Shown here in pieces: positions 1 to 8,048 of a stretch of 64,000 bases of DNA. The stretch comes from an uncultured Clostridia bacterium (GTDB lineage Bacteria; Bacillota; Clostridia; TANB77; CAG-508): assembly GCA_934120395.1 (NCBI GenBank), contig CAKOTZ010000001.1:1-64000 (forward strand). Direction: 5' to 3'. Under the pieces are notes generated by a model. That model was not told the DNA's origin. It was given only the letters and a program-made list of their open reading frames with translations, and searched no databases. The translations under genes and the position numbers were made by a program. Numbering within the stretch: the first letter of the stretch is position 1; each line of letters starts with the position of its first letter.

Positions 1-75
1 AACACAGAAGTTAAGCTCCTAAGTGCCGACGATACTTGTGGGTTGCCCTGCTGGTAAAATAGGTTGTTGCCAGGT
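1..75 (+). rRNA. rrf: 5S ribosomal RNA, 3' part
   Basis: The window opens inside a 5S rRNA: the stretch beginning AACACAGAAGTTAAGCTCC is the conserved helix III/loop region, and the 3' end closes with GTTGTTGCCAGG just before a T-run at 75-81. Only about the last 75 of roughly 117 nt are present. It marks the end of an rRNA operon running into the window. Confidence 0.92.
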
Positions 76-94
76 TTTTTTATTAATTTAAAAG

Positions 95-140
95 AGCTAT
101 CAATTAAGAATAGGGTATTATTTTTAATTGATAGCTTTTT
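95..140 (+). terminator. intrinsic terminator after the rRNA operon
   Basis: A 12-bp perfect stem (AGCTATCAATTA at 95-106 with its complement at 125-136) is followed by a T-run. It separates the 5S gene from the next coding gene. Confidence 0.7.
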
Positions 141-165
141 ATTACATATAATGTAAGGAGAAAAA

Positions 166-744
166 ATGTCAAAAAGAGCGTGGAAACCAGGTTGCTTTGT
201 ATATCCATTACCAGCAGTAATGGTAAGTTGTGGAACTATGGATAAGTCAAATATTATTACTGTGGCATGGACAGGAATTATAAACACAAATCCAGCCATG
301 GTATACATATCAGTTAGACCAGAAAGATATTCATATAAAATAATAAAAGAAAGTGGAGAATTTGTAATTAATCTAACTAATAAAGAATTAGCACGTGCAA
401 CAGATTGGTGTGGAGTAAAAACAGGAGAAAAGGTAGACAAGTTTAAAGAAATGAGGCTTACAAAGGAAAAGGCAAATTTCGTAAAATGTCCGTTAATAAA
501 GGAAAGTCCAGTATCAATAGAGTGCAAGGTAAAAGAAATAAAAGAATTAGGAAGTCATCATATGTTTATAGCAGAAGTATTATCTATAGATGCTGACGAG
601 AAATATATAGATGAAACTGGGAAATTCGATATATCTAAATGCAATTTAATAAGTTATGCAAATGGTCATTATTACAGTTTAGGTAAGCAAATAGGAAGAT
701 TTGGATATTCAGTTCAGAAAAACAAGAGAAAGTCTAGAAAATAG
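166..744 (+). CDS. flavin reductase family protein (FMN-binding)
   Basis: A 192-residue protein of the flavin-reductase-like, FMN-binding split-barrel family. These are small cytosolic NAD(P)H-flavin or FMN-binding redox proteins. Recognisable are the early VMVSCGTMD and ITVAWTG segments, VYISVRP, and GEFVINL, which form the FMN pocket in this family. Start is supported by TAAGGAG about 7 nt upstream. It stands alone between two terminators. A clear paralogue lies at 38219-38770 with the same VMVSCGTMD core. The electron acceptor and physiological role cannot be told from sequence. Confidence 0.85.
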   Translation: MSKRAWKPGCFVYPLPAVMVSCGTMDKSNIITVAWTGIINTNPAMVYISVRPERYSYKIIKESGEFVINLTNKELARATDWCGVKTGEKVDKFKEMRLTKEKANFVKCPLIKESPVSIECKVKEIKELGSHHMFIAEVLSIDADEKYIDETGKFDISKCNLISYANGHYYSLGKQIGRFGYSVQKNKRKSRK

Positions 745-763
745 TATAAATTTTCTAGTTTTT
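734..763 (+). terminator. intrinsic terminator of the flavin reductase gene
   Basis: CTAGAAAAT (734-742) pairs with ATTTTCTAG (750-758), followed by TTTTT. The stop codon sits inside the hairpin. Confidence 0.7.
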
Positions 764-765
764 CG

Positions 766-794
766 TTGACATTAGAGCAAAAATATGATAAAGT
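766..794 (+). promoter_or_regulatory. sigma-A-type promoter of the rpmG-secE-nusG-rpl cluster
   Basis: TTGACA (766-771), a 17-nt spacer, then TAAAGT (789-794). It lies directly after the preceding terminator and about 85 nt before rpmG. Confidence 0.65.
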
Positions 795-878
795 ATTAAA
801 GCATGTATAAAAAGTACAGGCTAAATCACATCGTAAATATAGAAAAGCTTCACAAAACAAAAACGGAGGTGTAGTTAA

Positions 879-1043
879 ATGGCTGCAAAAGGAGCAAGAG
901 AACCAATAACATTAGAATGTACAGAATGTAAAAGAAGAAATTATATGTCAGAAAAAAATAAAAGAAATAATACTGATAGAATGGAATTAATAAAATATTG
1001 CAAGTTCTGCAAGAAACGTACAACACATAAAGAAACAAAATAA
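879..1043 (+). CDS. rpmG: 50S ribosomal protein L33
   Basis: A 54-residue protein that begins MAAKGAREPITLECTECK and ends KHTKETK-like (RTTHKETK), typical of L33, a small protein of the large ribosomal subunit. Two CxxC pairs (ECTEC near residues 13-17, YCKFC near 40-44) make this the zinc-binding form. The start has GGAGGTG 7-8 nt upstream. It is the first gene of the rpmG-secE-nusG-rplKAJL cluster, 18 nt before secE. Confidence 0.93.
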   Translation: MAAKGAREPITLECTECKRRNYMSEKNKRNNTDRMELIKYCKFCKKRTTHKETK

Positions 1044-1061
1044 CCTTTTAGGAGGAGAAAA

Positions 1062-1388
1062 ATGGCTGACAATAAAAAGAAAAAAGAAAAAAAGCATTGG
1101 TTTAAAGATTTTAGAACAGAGCTAAAAAAAGTTACATGGTTAACACCAAAGCAATTAGCTAAAAACACTGCAACAGTTATCTTTATGGTATTAATAGTTG
1201 CTGTTATTGTCTTTGTTTTAGACTTTGCATTTGAAGCACTTAACAAACAAGGTGTAGAAAAATTAAAAAGTTATGTACAAGGAAATGAAACCAATCAAGT
1301 TGAAGAAAGCACAAGTAGTACAGATTCCGTAGAAGATGCAGTAAATAACATCATAGATGAAACTGTAAACACAGAAAATCAAGAATAG
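1062..1388 (+). CDS. secE: preprotein translocase subunit SecE
   Basis: SecE is the essential clamp of the SecYEG protein-export channel. The family core is residues about 10-65: the amphipathic helix WFKDFRTELKKVTWLT followed by a single membrane span (TVIFMVLIVAVIVFVLDFAF). The protein is 108 residues, longer than the usual 60-75, because of an acidic Ser/Thr/Glu-rich tail of about 40 residues after the membrane helix. AGGAGGAG precedes the ATG. Its position between rpmG and nusG is standard. Confidence 0.93.
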   Translation: MADNKKKKEKKHWFKDFRTELKKVTWLTPKQLAKNTATVIFMVLIVAVIVFVLDFAFEALNKQGVEKLKSYVQGNETNQVEESTSSTDSVEDAVNNIIDETVNTENQE

Positions 1389-1419
1389 AATGTTATAGAA
1401 GAATAGGGGAGGCTTGAAA

Positions 1420-1956
1420 ATGTCTCAAGAAGATAAAAGTTTAGAACCTAGATGGTATGTAGTGCATACTTATTCTGGTTATGAAAACAAAGTAAAGAAA
1501 GATCTAGAGAACACAATAAAAAACAGAGAGCTTGAAGAATTTTTCTTTGACATTGTAGTTCCTATGGAAGAACAAATAGAAATCAAAGACGGAAAAAGAA
1601 AAACAAATATTAAAAAGGTTTTTCCAGGATATGTTTTAGTAAAAATGATTGTAACAGAAGAATCTTGGTATATTGTTAGAAATACAAGAGGAGTTACAGG
1701 ATTTGTTGGATCAGGAACAGACCCAATTCCATTAACAGATGAAGAAATTCGAAATATGGGATTTGAAGAGGTTCCAATCAATATTGATTATGGTATAAAT
1801 GACAGTGTTAAAGTACTAAATGGACCATTAGAAAATTTTATTGGTGTTGTGCAAGAAATTAATAAAGAAAAAAATAAAGTTAAAGTTCTAGTATCTATGT
1901 TTGGAAGAGAAACACCAGTAGAATTAGAATTTTCACAAGTTCAAAAAATTATTTAA
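1420..1956 (+). CDS. nusG: transcription termination/antitermination factor NusG
   Basis: NusG binds RNA polymerase and modulates pausing, termination and transcription-translation coupling. The NGN domain starts at RWYVVHTYSGYENKVKKDLE and includes FPGYVLVKM; the C-terminal KOW domain includes VKVLNGPLENFIGVVQEI. I place the start at ATG 1420 (178 residues) because GGGGAGG at 1406-1412 is 7 nt from it, whereas an upstream TTG at 1414 would sit against the ribosome-binding site. The fourth gene, rplK, follows 45 nt later. Confidence 0.94.
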   Translation: MSQEDKSLEPRWYVVHTYSGYENKVKKDLENTIKNRELEEFFFDIVVPMEEQIEIKDGKRKTNIKKVFPGYVLVKMIVTEESWYIVRNTRGVTGFVGSGTDPIPLTDEEIRNMGFEEVPINIDYGINDSVKVLNGPLENFIGVVQEINKEKNKVKVLVSMFGRETPVELEFSQVQKII

Positions 1957-2001
1957 TAAAAGAGAAGTTAGAAACTTCATAATAAAGGAGGCGCCAGCAA
2001 A

Positions 2002-2430
2002 ATGGCAGAAAAAGAAGTAGTAAATGTAATTAAGTTACAAATAGAAGCTGGAAAAGCTACACCAGCTCCACCAGTTGGACCAGCATTAGGTTCTAGCGGT
2101 GTTAATATTATGCAATTTGTTAAAGAATTTAACGATAGAACAGCAAATCAACCTGGAATGATTATACCAGTTGTAATTACAGTATATAAGGATAAATCAT
2201 TTGATTTTATTACAAAAGTTCCACCAGTGGCTGTTTTAATTAAAAAAGCATTAAAAATTGAAAAAGGTTCTGGAAAACCAAATAAAGAAAAAGTTGCTAC
2301 AATTACAATGGAACAAGCAAAAGCAATTGCTGAACAAAAAATGCCAGACTTAAACGCTGCATCTATTGAAACAGCAACAAGCATGGTTTGTGGAACAGCA
2401 AGATCAATGGGTATCATTGTAAAAGAATAA
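2002..2430 (+). CDS. rplK: 50S ribosomal protein L11
   Basis: A 142-residue L11, part of the GTPase-associated centre of the large subunit where it binds 23S rRNA with L10. The N-terminal KLQIEAGKATPAPPVGPALG motif and the C-terminal GTARSMGI are diagnostic. Ribosome-binding site AAGGAGG. Length is normal. Co-transcribed with rplA. Confidence 0.96.
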   Translation: MAEKEVVNVIKLQIEAGKATPAPPVGPALGSSGVNIMQFVKEFNDRTANQPGMIIPVVITVYKDKSFDFITKVPPVAVLIKKALKIEKGSGKPNKEKVATITMEQAKAIAEQKMPDLNAASIETATSMVCGTARSMGIIVKE

Positions 2431-2512
2431 GATAGTTGACAGACATATAATGTTTGTTTACAAATAAATAATTGGGAGAACAAAAAGTTCGTTAAAACCA
2501 AAGGAGGAAAAA

Positions 2513-3196
2513 ATGAAAGAAGGAAAAAGATTTCAAGAAGCTAAAAAGCTTGTAGACAGAACAAAGTTATATGCTCCAAAAGAAGCATTAGACTTAATTG
2601 AAAAATTACCAAAAACAAAATTTGATGAAACAGTTGAATTACACGTAAAATTAGGTGTTGATTCAAAACATGCTGACCAACAAGTAAGAGGTACAGTAGT
2701 ACTTCCAAATGGTACTGGTAAAACAGTAAAGGTATTAGTATTTGCTAAAGGTGACAAGGTTAAAGAAGCAGAAGATGCTGGCGCAGATTTTGTTGGAGCA
2801 GAAGAATTAATACCAAAGATTGAAAAAGAAAATTGGTTTGATTATGATGTAGTCGTTGCAACACCAGATATGATGGGAGTTGTAGGTAGACTAGGAAAGG
2901 TATTAGGACCAAAGGGATTAATGCCAAACCCAAAATCAGGAACAGTTACAATGGATGTAGCAAAAGCTATTCAAGAAATTAAATCTGGTAAAGTTGAATA
3001 TCGTTTAGATAAAACAAACATTATCCATTTAGGTTTTGGAAAAGTTTCATTTGGAGCTGACAAGTTATTAGAAAACTATGATAGAATTATAGAAGCTATT
3101 ATAAAAGCTAAACCAGCAGCTGCAAAAGGACAATATATTAAATCAGTATCAATTTCAACAACAATGGGACCTGGTATATTTATTAATCAAAAGTAA
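2513..3196 (+). CDS. rplA: 50S ribosomal protein L1
   Basis: A 227-residue L1, the mobile-stalk protein at the E-site that helps tRNA release and often represses its own operon. Signature segments are DETVELHVKLGVD, GRLGKVLGPKGLMPNPKSGT and GKVEYRLDKTNIIH. AAGGAGG precedes the start. The gene is followed by an L10 leader before rplJ. Confidence 0.96.
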   Translation: MKEGKRFQEAKKLVDRTKLYAPKEALDLIEKLPKTKFDETVELHVKLGVDSKHADQQVRGTVVLPNGTGKTVKVLVFAKGDKVKEAEDAGADFVGAEELIPKIEKENWFDYDVVVATPDMMGVVGRLGKVLGPKGLMPNPKSGTVTMDVAKAIQEIKSGKVEYRLDKTNIIHLGFGKVSFGADKLLENYDRIIEAIIKAKPAAAKGQYIKSVSISTTMGPGIFINQK

Positions 3197-3204
3197 CCAA
3201 AGAC

Positions 3205-3296
3205 AGTAGGCAAAAAATAAGTCCTACCGAGGTAAGATATTAAAACGTGAAAAGGCGTTTTCTCTACCTCGATAGGTAGCTGAAAACGTCTTTTAT
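3205..3296 (+). promoter_or_regulatory. ribosomal protein L10 leader (autoregulatory mRNA element)
   Basis: The 126-nt rplA-rplJ gap holds a structured leader: CCGAGGTA near 3227-3234 pairs with TACCTCG near 3265-3271, with inner and outer arms (GTCCTACC, GATAGGTAGC, GAAAACGTC). Position and form match the L10 leader, to which the L10(L12)4 complex binds to repress rplJ-rplL. Confidence 0.75.
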
Positions 3297-3322
3297 ATAT
3301 TTAAAGGAGGTGAAATACAAAA

Positions 3323-3826
3323 ATGGCAAATGAAAAAATAATTGCACAAAAACAAGAAGAAGTAACAAAATTGGCAGAAAAAATTAAAAATGCTAAATTT
3401 GTATTATTAACAGATTATAGAGGGATTAGTGTTGAAGATGTAACAGAATTAAGAGCTAACTTAAGAAAAAGCAACTCAGAATATACTGTTATAAAAAATA
3501 ACATTATTAGAAGAGCATTAGCAGAAGCTAAAATAGAAGGTTTAGAAGATAGTGTATTAGAAGGACCTACAGCAGTTGTTTTAGATAACAACGATTACTT
3601 AGCACCTGCAAAAGTAATTTATAATTACATGAAGGCAAATGACTTCTATAAAATTAAAGGTGGAATTTTAGAGGGAAAGGTAATAAGCGTAGAGGAAATT
3701 ATCGAACTTGCAAAACTTCCATCAAGAGAAGAATTACTATCAAAACTTGCTGGCAGCTTACTTGGAACTATTTCAAAATTGGCTGTTGGATTGGATCAAG
3801 TACGTATCCAAAAAGAAGAAAACTAA
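3323..3826 (+). CDS. rplJ: 50S ribosomal protein L10
   Basis: A 167-residue L10, the base of the L7/L12 stalk. The N-terminal rRNA-binding domain shows LLTDYRGISVEDVTELRANLR and YTVIKNNIIRRAL; the C-terminal helix that carries L12 dimers is present. Start has AAAGGAGGTG. The upstream leader indicates feedback control with rplL, which follows 70 nt downstream. Confidence 0.95.
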   Translation: MANEKIIAQKQEEVTKLAEKIKNAKFVLLTDYRGISVEDVTELRANLRKSNSEYTVIKNNIIRRALAEAKIEGLEDSVLEGPTAVVLDNNDYLAPAKVIYNYMKANDFYKIKGGILEGKVISVEEIIELAKLPSREELLSKLAGSLLGTISKLAVGLDQVRIQKEEN

Positions 3827-3896
3827 TTTTATGTTAGTGAATCAAAATATAGATGTAAGCTTTACTTACAAAATAATAAAGAAGGAGAATTGAATA

Positions 3897-4262
3897 ATGG
3901 AAAAAATAGAAAAATTATTAGAAGAAATCGACAGCTTAACAGTTAAAGAATTAGCTGACTTAGTTAAAGGAATTGAAGAAAAATATGGTGTATCAGCAGT
4001 AGCAGCTGCAGCACCTGCAGCTGGAGCAGCAGCTGGTGGAGCAGAAGAAAAATCTGACTTCGATGTTATATTAAAAGAAGCTGGAGCAAACAAAATTGCA
4101 GTTATCAAAGTTGTTAGAGACGTAACAGGATTAGGATTAAAAGAAGCTAAGGAATTAGTTGACGGAGCTCCTAAGACAGTTAAAGAAAAAGTTGCAAAAG
4201 CTGAAGCAGAAGAAATAAAAGCTAAATTCTCAGAAGCTGGAGCAGTAATCGAATTAAAATAA
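3897..4262 (+). CDS. rplL: 50S ribosomal protein L7/L12
   Basis: A 121-residue L7/L12. The N-terminal dimerisation domain is followed by the Ala/Gly-rich hinge (AAAAPAAGAAAGGA, residues about 37-50) and the factor-binding C-terminal domain with KIAVIKVVRDVTGLGLKEAK. It recruits translation GTPases. Last gene of the cluster, followed by a terminator. Confidence 0.97.
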   Translation: MEKIEKLLEEIDSLTVKELADLVKGIEEKYGVSAVAAAAPAAGAAAGGAEEKSDFDVILKEAGANKIAVIKVVRDVTGLGLKEAKELVDGAPKTVKEKVAKAEAEEIKAKFSEAGAVIELK

Positions 4263-4280
4263 TTTAATAGAATATAAATA

Positions 4281-4315
4281 AAAAGGTTTAAGTTTACAAC
4301 AACTTAAGCCTTTTT
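4281..4315. terminator. bidirectional terminator between rplL and the DUF4364 gene
   Basis: AAAAGGTTTAAGTT and AACTTAAGCCTTTT form a hairpin with A- and T-runs on both sides, serving the converging genes. The stop codon of the minus-strand gene lies inside it. Confidence 0.75.
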
Positions 4316-4846
4316 ATCATTTATTAGAAGTTTTAGTAAATTAGGATATAGGGAAACCGCATTTTCTTTCCAATTGTTGCAAATATATTTGGCTTGTTCT
4401 CGAGAGGCGGCTAAAATACGAACACTGAAAACAGCTTTGCTGTTCTCAATAACCTTACAATCAACATAATAATTATTATTGCCTTCAGGTTCAAAATCAG
4501 CAACAACTGAAAGCTCATTTTTTATAGTATTTTGACAAGGTTTTATATTTGTATCTACCCTAAGTTTTAAAATTCCAGGAACAATATTAATTGTTAGTTC
4601 TAAAGCTCTTTTACCTTCATCAGTTAAAGAATAAAAGCAATGATTTTCTTTGTCACTTTTTTTAACATAGTTAGATGAAATCAAATCAAGTACAAATTGT
4701 TGAAAGTAAAAATAGTTCATATCAGTGATTGAAAGCACAAGTTGTAGTAATTCATTATCTGATGTTGGTTTCCCAAGTTTATCAAGTATATACATAATTA
4801 AAACTTTATTTTCTGCTAATGATTCATTACTAGAAGCTAATTTCAT
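4304..4846 (-). CDS. DUF4364 family winged-helix protein
   Basis: A 180-residue protein of a Clostridia-typical family (DUF4364) with an N-terminal winged-helix-like part (ENKVLIMYILDKLGKPTSDNELLQLV to YSLTDEGKRALE) and a C-terminal mixed domain. It is probably a cytosolic DNA-binding regulator; target unknown. The start is set at ATG 4846 because GAGGTG lies 7 nt upstream; a GTG at 4855 overlaps that ribosome-binding site. It follows the glycosyltransferase gene by about 20 nt, so the two are probably one transcript. Confidence 0.75.
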   Translation of the reverse strand: MKLASSNESLAENKVLIMYILDKLGKPTSDNELLQLVLSITDMNYFYFQQFVLDLISSNYVKKSDKENHCFYSLTDEGKRALELTINIVPGILKLRVDTNIKPCQNTIKNELSVVADFEPEGNNNYYVDCKVIENSKAVFSVRILAASREQAKYICNNWKENAVSLYPNLLKLLINDKKA

Positions 4847-4866
4847 TAAAAACACCTCGTATATAA

Positions 4867-5994
4867 TTATTTTAGTAAAATTTCACAAATATCTTTAGTA
4901 GAATTACGCTTGGCAAGAAGCTTAGCCTTTATTTTCATATCCTTAAGTTTATCAGGATTAGAAAACAAACCTTTTAAAATGTCTTTTGGGTTATCTTTTT
5001 TGCGTATCCATATAGCAACACCTTTTTTTTCTAAAAAGCTAGCATTTTCCTCTTCTTGTCCAGGAATTGGGTCAATTACAATTATAGGTAGACCTGAAGC
5101 AAGACTTTCTGTTGTTGTTAGTCCACCAGGTTTTGTAATAACTAAATCAGATGCTTGCATTAATTGAGGAACTTTATCGGTAAAAGGAAAAACTTTAATA
5201 TGTGATTCTTGTTTATACTCTTGAACAAGATTATCAAATTCCTCCTTTAAATGAGAACTTTTTCCTGTAATTGCAAGTACTTGAATGTCAGAGAAATCAT
5301 TAATAAATGATGAAAAAATACTATTAGCTGTACCTCTAGCATAATGTGAACTACCACCAGCAAAGAATAACACAGTTGTCTTATCACAGCTAAGTCCGAA
5401 CGAATTTAATATATCCTCTTTATTATAATTCATCAAAAATTTATTTGATAAGGGTATGCCAGTAGCAAAAATTTTTGACTCTTTAACGCCTTCTTTAACT
5501 AAATCAGTTTTCATTCCTGCATGTGCTACAAAAAAATAGTCGACATATTCATGATGAACAAGCCACTGCCCATGTGGCGCATAATCTGTTAAAACAGTAG
5601 CAATTTTGCAAGAAAGTTTATGTTTTCTCTTTAAAACAGTACACATTTCAGTGGCAAAGAAATGTGTTGATATAATTAAGTCAGGCTTAATTTCTTGAAT
5701 TAGCGTATTTAATTTTAACGCAAATAAATGATTGGTTGCAGATGTAATTTTTAATATAGGCCATTTCTCAGAACCATAGTAAACTCCCTTCCAAACAAAA
5801 GGAGCTTTTTTTGAAAGACCATCATAAGTTTTGGACGTAAGTTTATTATAGTATTTATTAATATATTCAATACAGTCAACAATGTATGTTTCAACATTAT
5901 TGTAGTTAGTATCTAGATATTCTTTAATAGAGCGTGCAGCAGAAAAGTGCCCAGCACCATATGAACCATAAAAAATTAAAACCTTTTTTTTCAC
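4867..5994 (-). CDS. diacylglycerol glycosyltransferase (MGDG synthase / UgtP family)
   Basis: A 375-residue GT28-type glycosyltransferase, expected at the inner face of the membrane adding sugar from a UDP-sugar to diacylglycerol (glycolipid or lipoteichoic-acid anchor synthesis). The N-terminal MGDG-synthase motif is GSYGAGHFSAARSI. The C-terminal nucleotide-sugar site is TKPGGLTTTESLASGLPIIV with PIPGQEEENASFL. The start codon is GTG (5994-5992) with GGAGG 6 nt upstream. Sugar specificity cannot be read. First gene of a two-gene minus-strand unit. Confidence 0.82.
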   Translation of the reverse strand: MKKKVLIFYGSYGAGHFSAARSIKEYLDTNYNNVETYIVDCIEYINKYYNKLTSKTYDGLSKKAPFVWKGVYYGSEKWPILKITSATNHLFALKLNTLIQEIKPDLIISTHFFATEMCTVLKRKHKLSCKIATVLTDYAPHGQWLVHHEYVDYFFVAHAGMKTDLVKEGVKESKIFATGIPLSNKFLMNYNKEDILNSFGLSCDKTTVLFFAGGSSHYARGTANSIFSSFINDFSDIQVLAITGKSSHLKEEFDNLVQEYKQESHIKVFPFTDKVPQLMQASDLVITKPGGLTTTESLASGLPIIVIDPIPGQEEENASFLEKKGVAIWIRKKDNPKDILKGLFSNPDKLKDMKIKAKLLAKRNSTKDICEILLK

Positions 5995-6119
5995 AATAAC
6001 CTCCGCATTATAAAAGTAATAATATTATAGCATAAAACTTGTTAAAAAAAGTATATTTTTCAAAAAAAGAAACAAACTAAGACTAAATATTTGATTAAAA
6101 ACAAAAAGAGGGAGGTAAA

Positions 6120-6593
6120 ATGAAAAAAATAATCGCTTCTATTTTAATAATTGCTTTATTAATTATAACAACACAAATATTTAATATAAACAATTATAAC
6201 AGTTCGAGTAAAATATATGCAGTAAGTAGTGCCTCAGAAACTGATATACAGCTAATGGCTAGAGCAATAAATGGGGAAGCAAGAGGCGAAAGCTACGAGG
6301 GACAAGTAGCAGTTGGAGCTGTAATATTAAATCGAGTTAAGAGTTCCCAGTTTCCAAATACAATTGCAGGCGTAATATACGAAAAAGGAGCATTTACAGC
6401 AGTATCGGATGGACAAATTAATGTACCCATAGAAAAGAATTCAACAGTTTATAAAGCTGCTCGAGATGCTCTAAATGGATGGGATCCTACTAATGGATGT
6501 ATTTATTATTTTAATCCAGATACTGCAACTAATAAATGGATATGGTCTAGACCATTAGTTAAAAAAATAGGAAAACATAATTTTTGTAAATAG
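6120..6593 (+). CDS. sleB: spore cortex-lytic / cell wall hydrolase SleB-type
   Basis: A 157-residue protein with an N-terminal membrane or signal segment (about residues 4-22) followed by the SleB catalytic domain (Hydrolase_2): LMARAINGEARGESYEGQVAVGAVILNRV, with the catalytic Glu in GEARGE, and IYYFNP near the end. These enzymes cleave spore cortex peptidoglycan at germination. It lacks the peptidoglycan-binding domain of the Bacillus enzyme, so it is a short form. Partnering ypeB follows 15 nt downstream. A GTATA-N17-CAAACTA stretch near 6050-6078 resembles a late-forespore promoter, but weakly. Confidence 0.85.
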   Translation: MKKIIASILIIALLIITTQIFNINNYNSSSKIYAVSSASETDIQLMARAINGEARGESYEGQVAVGAVILNRVKSSQFPNTIAGVIYEKGAFTAVSDGQINVPIEKNSTVYKAARDALNGWDPTNGCIYYFNPDTATNKWIWSRPLVKKIGKHNFCK

Positions 6594-6608
6594 AAAGGAT
6601 GAATAAAA

Positions 6609-7961
6609 ATGAAAAAAAATTATTTATATGGTGCTATAGCAATATTATTAGTAATTAGTGTTGCATTGGGTATTGTAGTGTACCAAAAGCAAAATAAATA
6701 TATTCAAACAGTAGAAAATGGATACAATATGGCTTTTTATGAATTAGTTGATTATGTCCAAAATGTTGAAAGTTTTTTAGCTAAATCATTAATATCAAGT
6801 TCACCAGAACATGGAGCTGAAACGTTAACTAATGTGTGGAGAGAAGCCAATCTGGCAAGTAGTTATTTATCTCAATTGCCAATTCAAAATAATGAGCTTT
6901 TGAATACACAAAAATTTTTAAATCAAGTTAGTGACTATAGCTATACTTTATCTAGAAAAAATATATATAATGAGGCTTTAACAGAAGAAGATTTAAAAAA
7001 TTTAAAAGAATTACATCAGTATAGTGTTGATTTAAAAAATACTTTGGGACAATTAGGAGCAGAATTGGCAGATGGAAATGTATCATGGAAGGAATTTAGC
7101 AAAAGTAATAATTTAGAATTTGCACAACAAGTAAGCAATATGTCTGATGACATGTTTAGTAATATTAATAAAAATTTTGAACAATATGCTGGCTTAATTT
7201 ATGATGGAGCGTATTCAGAGCATGCAAACAAAGGACAAATGAAGGCATTGGGAAATGAAGAAATTGACGAAGAAACAGCAAAACAAAGAGCAATAAATTT
7301 TATTGGACAGGAAAAAGTAGAAGAAGTAATTTCTAATGGATATATTGAAAATGGAGATATACCAGTATACGATTTTTCAATAAAAATGAAAAATGGAGAC
7401 AAAGACAATTATGCTTATGTTTCAATATCAAAAAAAGGTGGACAAATAGTTTTAATGAACTATAATAGAAACATAGATGCAGAAGCAATTAGTCAAGAAG
7501 ATGCAAACAAAATTGGTAAAGAATTTTTAGAGAGTAAAGGTTTTGCGAATATGAAGGAAACATATTATTTAAAACAAGAAGGTACTGTAACGATTAATTA
7601 CGCATATTTGCAAGACAATGTTACAATATATCCAGATTTAATAAAATTAAAAATAGCACTAGATAATGGTGAAATATTGGGAATAGAAACAAGTGGATAT
7701 CTAAATTCACATATACAAAGAGATGTAAGTAATGTGAAAATTGATAAAGAAACGGCAGAACAAAAACTTAATAAGGAATTACAAATAAAAAGTGAAGGAC
7801 TTGCAGTAATTCCAACGAAATGGAACAGTGAAATATTATGTTGGGAGTTTAAAGGAAAGGTAGATGATTCAGAATTTTTGGTATATATAAATGCTGAAAA
7901 CGGAAGAGAAGAAGACATATTGGTTATTGTTAATACACCTAACGGAACATTAACAATGTAA
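6609..7961 (+). CDS. ypeB: germination protein YpeB
   Basis: A 450-residue protein with one N-terminal membrane anchor (about residues 5-25), a helical region (residues about 30-200) and C-terminal PepSY-type repeats (e.g. AKQRAINFIGQEKVEEVI, ANKIGKEFLESKGF, AEQKLNKELQI). YpeB is needed for stability and placement of SleB in the spore. The sleB-ypeB order is conserved in spore formers and is the best evidence here for a sporulating organism. Confidence 0.88.
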   Translation: MKKNYLYGAIAILLVISVALGIVVYQKQNKYIQTVENGYNMAFYELVDYVQNVESFLAKSLISSSPEHGAETLTNVWREANLASSYLSQLPIQNNELLNTQKFLNQVSDYSYTLSRKNIYNEALTEEDLKNLKELHQYSVDLKNTLGQLGAELADGNVSWKEFSKSNNLEFAQQVSNMSDDMFSNINKNFEQYAGLIYDGAYSEHANKGQMKALGNEEIDEETAKQRAINFIGQEKVEEVISNGYIENGDIPVYDFSIKMKNGDKDNYAYVSISKKGGQIVLMNYNRNIDAEAISQEDANKIGKEFLESKGFANMKETYYLKQEGTVTINYAYLQDNVTIYPDLIKLKIALDNGEILGIETSGYLNSHIQRDVSNVKIDKETAEQKLNKELQIKSEGLAVIPTKWNSEILCWEFKGKVDDSEFLVYINAENGREEDILVIVNTPNGTLTM

Positions 7962-7966
7962 TTGAA

Positions 7967-8003
7967 AATCGGAATAGAAATTGTAATTTCTATTCCGATT
8001 TGT
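7967..8003 (+). terminator. terminator of sleB-ypeB
   Basis: AATCGGAATAGAAA (7967-7980) pairs perfectly with TTTCTATTCCGATT (7987-8000), followed by a short T-rich stretch. Confidence 0.7.
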
Positions 8004-8048
8004 TATACATTATGGTATGATGAATAAAATGAAGTGGAGGAAATGTGG

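Noticed and set aside
1414..1419. TTG 1414 as the nusG start.
   Set aside because: It abuts the GGGGAGG site; ATG 1420 has the correct spacing and gives the usual N-terminus.
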